Assembly (NCBI GenBank): GCA_019155205.2
Contig: JAHNZQ020000010.1
Location: 203,437 to 267,436 of the forward strand
Direction: 5' to 3'
Source of the DNA: Gracilaria vermiculophylla
Taxonomy: Eukaryota; Rhodophyta; Florideophyceae; Gracilariales; Gracilariaceae
DNA: 64,000 nt
Below are positions 61,687 to 64,000 of the stretch, in pieces. Within the stretch, counting starts at the first letter, position 1. Every line of letters begins with the position of its first letter. The translations under genes and the position numbers were made by a program. The notes under the pieces were generated by a model. That model was not told the origin of the DNA. It made no database searches and saw only the letters and a list, made by a program, of their open reading frames with translations.

Positions 61687-63327
61687 TTATGAGCCTCGGT
61701 TAACATCTTCATCCTGGTAGAGCGAGAGCGGATTCGCAGCACAAACAGAGCTGGACGAGGAGGCGTTTGGGGTGACTGCGCTCACATTCTGCGCCACCTT
61801 TCTCTTCGCAGACCGTCGTTTCCGCTTCGCGGAGGACGTCGCGGATGAGCGTTGCTTAGGGGTAGATGTAGCACTCGTAGACAAATGCGGCGGAGCGTAG
61901 ACAATTTCACTTTGGAAAAAAGGGTGCTCCAGGGCTTCAGCAGACGTACATCGGCTCTTCGGTTCAAAGTCCAAGAGGCGACGCACGAGGTCAAAAAAGG
62001 TGGCATGTGCATTCGGGTCGCGGATAATCTTGTGTAGCGCTTGTACCTTGTTTACGGAGCGAACGGATTCCCTCGAGGACGCACCCTGCGGCCAATTGAG
62101 GGCCTTCCGGCCGCCCTTAATGCGGGTAAAGTACTTTTGGCCAGAACAATCTGCGCGGCGAATCATAGAGTCGGGGATGGGTCCCAACACGGTCATCATC
62201 ATGGCGAGATGTTCAAGGTTTTCGTGGGTTTGGAAGAGAGCTCGGCCGGTGTACAGTTCAACGAGGATGCAGCCAACGCTCCACAGGTCACAGGGGTAGG
62301 TCCATCCCAGCCCGAGAATGACCTCCGGAGCTCGATAATGCCTGGTCGACACGACGGCGGAATGGTGCTGTGACTCGAAGGTTGCGCTGCCAAAATCGAT
62401 GAGCTTGATATCGTTCGGCCTCTTGGGGTCGGCAAGGAGAATATTCTCGGGCTTTAGGTCGGTGTGAATGAGGGTGAGGTTGTGAACAAAGTGGACGCTC
62501 TGCAGCAGCTGGAAGGCAAAGGCGCGCACCTGCTGCAGCGGAAACGGACGGAAACGATTTCGGCGCAGTTGTTCGTACAGCGAGGGTCCGAGCTTCTCGA
62601 AAACGACGCACACGTGCGACTTGTAGTCGAACCACGAAAAGAACTTGACGCAGTGGTAGAGCTGGCCGGGGTCGTTCATATTGATGTGCAACAGCACGTC
62701 AATTTCCAGACGAGCGGCCTGGCGATACTTGGTGACGTTGCGGATGACCTTGACGGCGACGCGCTGGCAACGGCTGCGGTCCCAGCACTCGACGACCTTG
62801 CCAAAGGTGCCCTCGCCGAGATCGCTTAGAATCTTGTAGCGGCCGTTGGGGAACTTGGGGCTGGGCAGGAGGCCGTCGCCGAGTTTGTACACGAGGTGGC
62901 CGTCGGCGTCATCCTTGGTGGGCAGACTGTAGGGAGGGAGGGGCCGGCGGGGAGGTGGAGGGGGCGGGGGGGGCGGGGGGGGCGGGGGATGCGAGGGCGC
63001 GCGGAGGGGGGGCACGGCGGCGGTGGGGAGGGGAAGGTCGGGCCTGCGGCGGTCACGGGGGTGCGGGAAAGGGAGGTGACGGGGCGCGGCAATGCAAGGG
63101 GGAGTAGTGGTGGTGGTGGTGGTAGTGGTGGTGGTGGTGATGGTGGTGGTGATGGTGGTGTTGGGTGGGGGGTCGGGAGGGGGAACAAGGCGGGGGCGCT
63201 TGCGGGCGCGAAGTTGGTAGGAGACGTGGGCGGCGTCGGATGGGTCGGCGGCGTCGGCACAGAGCGAGTGCGTGCGAGCGCGGCGCACGGCGGTGGCGCC
63301 GAGGGACTGCGAGGCGGGGCGCGACAT
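61687..63327 (-). CDS. LAMMER (CLK-type) dual-specificity protein kinase
   Basis: 546 residues from ATG 63327-63325. Residues 1-140 are low complexity with a poly-Thr stretch (~57-75) and a poly-Pro stretch (~114-126). Kinase domain ~164-475: LGEGTFGKVVECWD (glycine loop 170-183), AVKV with Lys193, HTDLKPENIL (288-297, catalytic Asp290), LIDFGSATFE (Asp311), STRHYRAPEVILGLGWTYPC, and the family signature EHLAMMMTVLGPIP (372-385). C-terminal tail is basic (SAKRKRRSAKRKV), a nuclear signal. LAMMER kinases phosphorylate SR splicing factors in the nucleus. Single exon. Divergent from the CFIm68-like gene. Confidence 0.93.
   Translation of the reverse strand: MSRPASQSLGATAVRRARTHSLCADAADPSDAAHVSYQLRARKRPRLVPPPDPPPNTTITTTITTTTTTTTTTTTPPCIAAPRHLPFPHPRDRRRPDLPLPTAAVPPLRAPSHPPPPPPPPPPPPPRRPLPPYSLPTKDDADGHLVYKLGDGLLPSPKFPNGRYKILSDLGEGTFGKVVECWDRSRCQRVAVKVIRNVTKYRQAARLEIDVLLHINMNDPGQLYHCVKFFSWFDYKSHVCVVFEKLGPSLYEQLRRNRFRPFPLQQVRAFAFQLLQSVHFVHNLTLIHTDLKPENILLADPKRPNDIKLIDFGSATFESQHHSAVVSTRHYRAPEVILGLGWTYPCDLWSVGCILVELYTGRALFQTHENLEHLAMMMTVLGPIPDSMIRRADCSGQKYFTRIKGGRKALNWPQGASSRESVRSVNKVQALHKIIRDPNAHATFFDLVRRLLDFEPKSRCTSAEALEHPFFQSEIVYAPPHLSTSATSTPKQRSSATSSAKRKRRSAKRKVAQNVSAVTPNASSSSSVCAANPLSLYQDEDVNRGS
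62942..63004. repeat. G/C homopolymer-rich tract inside the kinase gene
   Basis: Plus strand runs of G broken by single C (GGGGGCGGGGGGGGC type) encode the poly-Pro stretch on the minus strand. Confidence 0.8.
63106..63166. repeat. GTG-rich microsatellite inside the kinase gene
   Basis: About 60 bp of GGT/GTG/GAT repeats on the plus strand, encoding the Thr/Ile-rich stretch of the kinase N-terminus on the minus strand. Confidence 0.85.
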
Positions 63328-63540
63328 GGGCGGCGGCGTGAGTCGAACGGAGGGCGGTGGGCGCGCGGGCGAGCTGACGCCGCGTCGATGTCGGAGGACG
63401 TATGCGCGCGCGCCCGCGAGGAAGAGCGCGCGCGGGTGCAGCGCCCACGCCAGCGGCGCGCCACGTGTACCACGCGCGGCTCAAGCTCCGCGTTCAACCG
63501 AAACCAACCCCTACCAACGTTTCCGCCACCCGCCATCCTC

Positions 63541-63595
<55 letters not shown>

Positions 63596-63600
63596 TTGCC
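63328..63600. promoter_or_regulatory. Divergent promoter region between LAMMER kinase and CFIm68-like gene
   Basis: 273 bp between two start codons, GC-rich, containing the 54-base C run at its right end. Confidence 0.5.
63542..63595. repeat. Uninterrupted run of 54 C
   Basis: Positions 63542-63595 are all C, followed by TTGCC and the ATG at 63601. On the other strand this is poly-G able to form G-quadruplexes; the C strand can form an i-motif. Length should be treated with care because homopolymers are error-prone in sequencing. Confidence 0.95.
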
Positions 63601-64000
63601 ATGGCCGCCGTGGCCCTCAACAACCTGCCGTGGTGGACATCCGACGCCGACGTCGAGGCGTTCTGCGCCCTAGCGCACGCCGAAGCGCAGCGCGCCATCG
63701 CCGCCGTGCGCTTTGCCGTTGATCCCGCCTGCGGCAAGAGCCTCGGTCGCGTCGCCATCGCCCTCTCCGCCCCCGATCTGGCCGAGCCGCTCCGCGCTGC
63801 GCTCGCCGAAAACCCCCCGCCCTCCGCGTCCCCTGCCGCCCCCGTCACCGTCACCGTGCTGTCGCCCGCCCAGGTCGACGCCTTCCTGTACCCCCCTCAG
63901 CGCAAGCCGCACTCCCCGCCGCGCCCCGGTTTTCACGGCCACATGCCGCCCTTCCCCCCCCGCAACATGTTCCCCCCCGCCATGCCGCCCATGCCGCACA
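63601..64000 (+). CDS. CFIm68/CPSF6-like RRM protein, N-terminal part
   Basis: Open for 133 codons to the window end, no stop. Residues 4-70 resemble the RRM of the 68/59-kDa subunits of cleavage factor Im: VALNNLPWWTSDADVEAFCA (family NLTWWTTDEDL, RNP2 position), AIAAVRFAVDPACGKSLGRV (family EIKFFENRANGQSKGFA) and LSPAQVDAFL. Residues ~105-133 become Pro/Arg/Phe/Met-rich, as in the PPM-rich linker of CPSF6. It would recruit CFIm25 and select poly(A) sites in the nucleus. The family call rests mainly on the WWT motif; other RRM families are possible. Partial at its 3' end. Confidence 0.65.
   Translation, partial: MAAVALNNLPWWTSDADVEAFCALAHAEAQRAIAAVRFAVDPACGKSLGRVAIALSAPDLAEPLRAALAENPPPSASPAAPVTVTVLSPAQVDAFLYPPQRKPHSPPRPGFHGHMPPFPPRNMFPPAMPPMPH

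Overview
This is nuclear DNA of a photosynthetic eukaryote, most likely a red alga of the intron-poor, transposon-rich kind (a Chondrus-like florideophyte would fit; the species cannot be proved from the window). The reasons are a chorismate synthase with a plastid-type leader, a nuclear Ycf49/DUF3593-type plastid membrane protein, long single-exon housekeeping genes with a few 85-120 nt GT-AG introns, no operons, and abundant Ty1/copia, Ty3/gypsy, Tc1 and PIF/Harbinger elements.

Layout. Positions 1-24 kb are almost purely mobile DNA: a copia pol remnant (+, 1-1.6 kb); a wrecked Tc1 transposase (+, 4.57-5.58 kb); a near full-length decayed copia (-, 7.5-12.45 kb); a second, structurally complete copia with ~119 bp LTRs and a GTCTC target duplication (-, 13.2-17.7 kb) sitting inside a Ty3/gypsy remnant (+); a Tc1 element with double binding-site ends (19.6-20.9 kb); and a complete PIF/Harbinger element (21.2-24.1 kb) with an open transposase and a convergent Myb/SANT-like partner gene.

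Positions 25.3-64 kb hold host genes: chorismate synthase (+), TXNDC9/PhLP3-like (-), an unidentified split gene with an E2F-type site (+), a four-exon coiled-coil microgene (-), SMUG1-like DNA glycosylase with one intron (+), a broken tandem SnoaL-like pseudogene (+), a membrane-anchored GH5 glucanase (+), ALADIN nucleoporin (-), a DWDDT HAD protein (-), SKI2 RNA helicase (-), a plastid-type HAD-IIA protein (+), the Ycf49-like protein (+), a 2043-residue THADA/Trm732 protein (-), a kinesin-14 (+), a LAMMER kinase (-), and the start of a CFIm68/CPSF6-like RRM gene (+) that runs off the end.

The genes do not form a pathway; they are a normal eukaryotic mix (DNA repair, RNA decay and processing, nuclear pore, spindle, shikimate pathway, tRNA modification). 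The most unusual signals are copia primer-binding sites that match the anticodon arm of initiator tRNA-Met and contain the gag AUG, a Tudor-like module in a copia polyprotein, the intact Harbinger element, two split genes visible only by splicing, and a 54-base C run 5 nt before a start codon. No rRNA, tRNA or CRISPR was seen.
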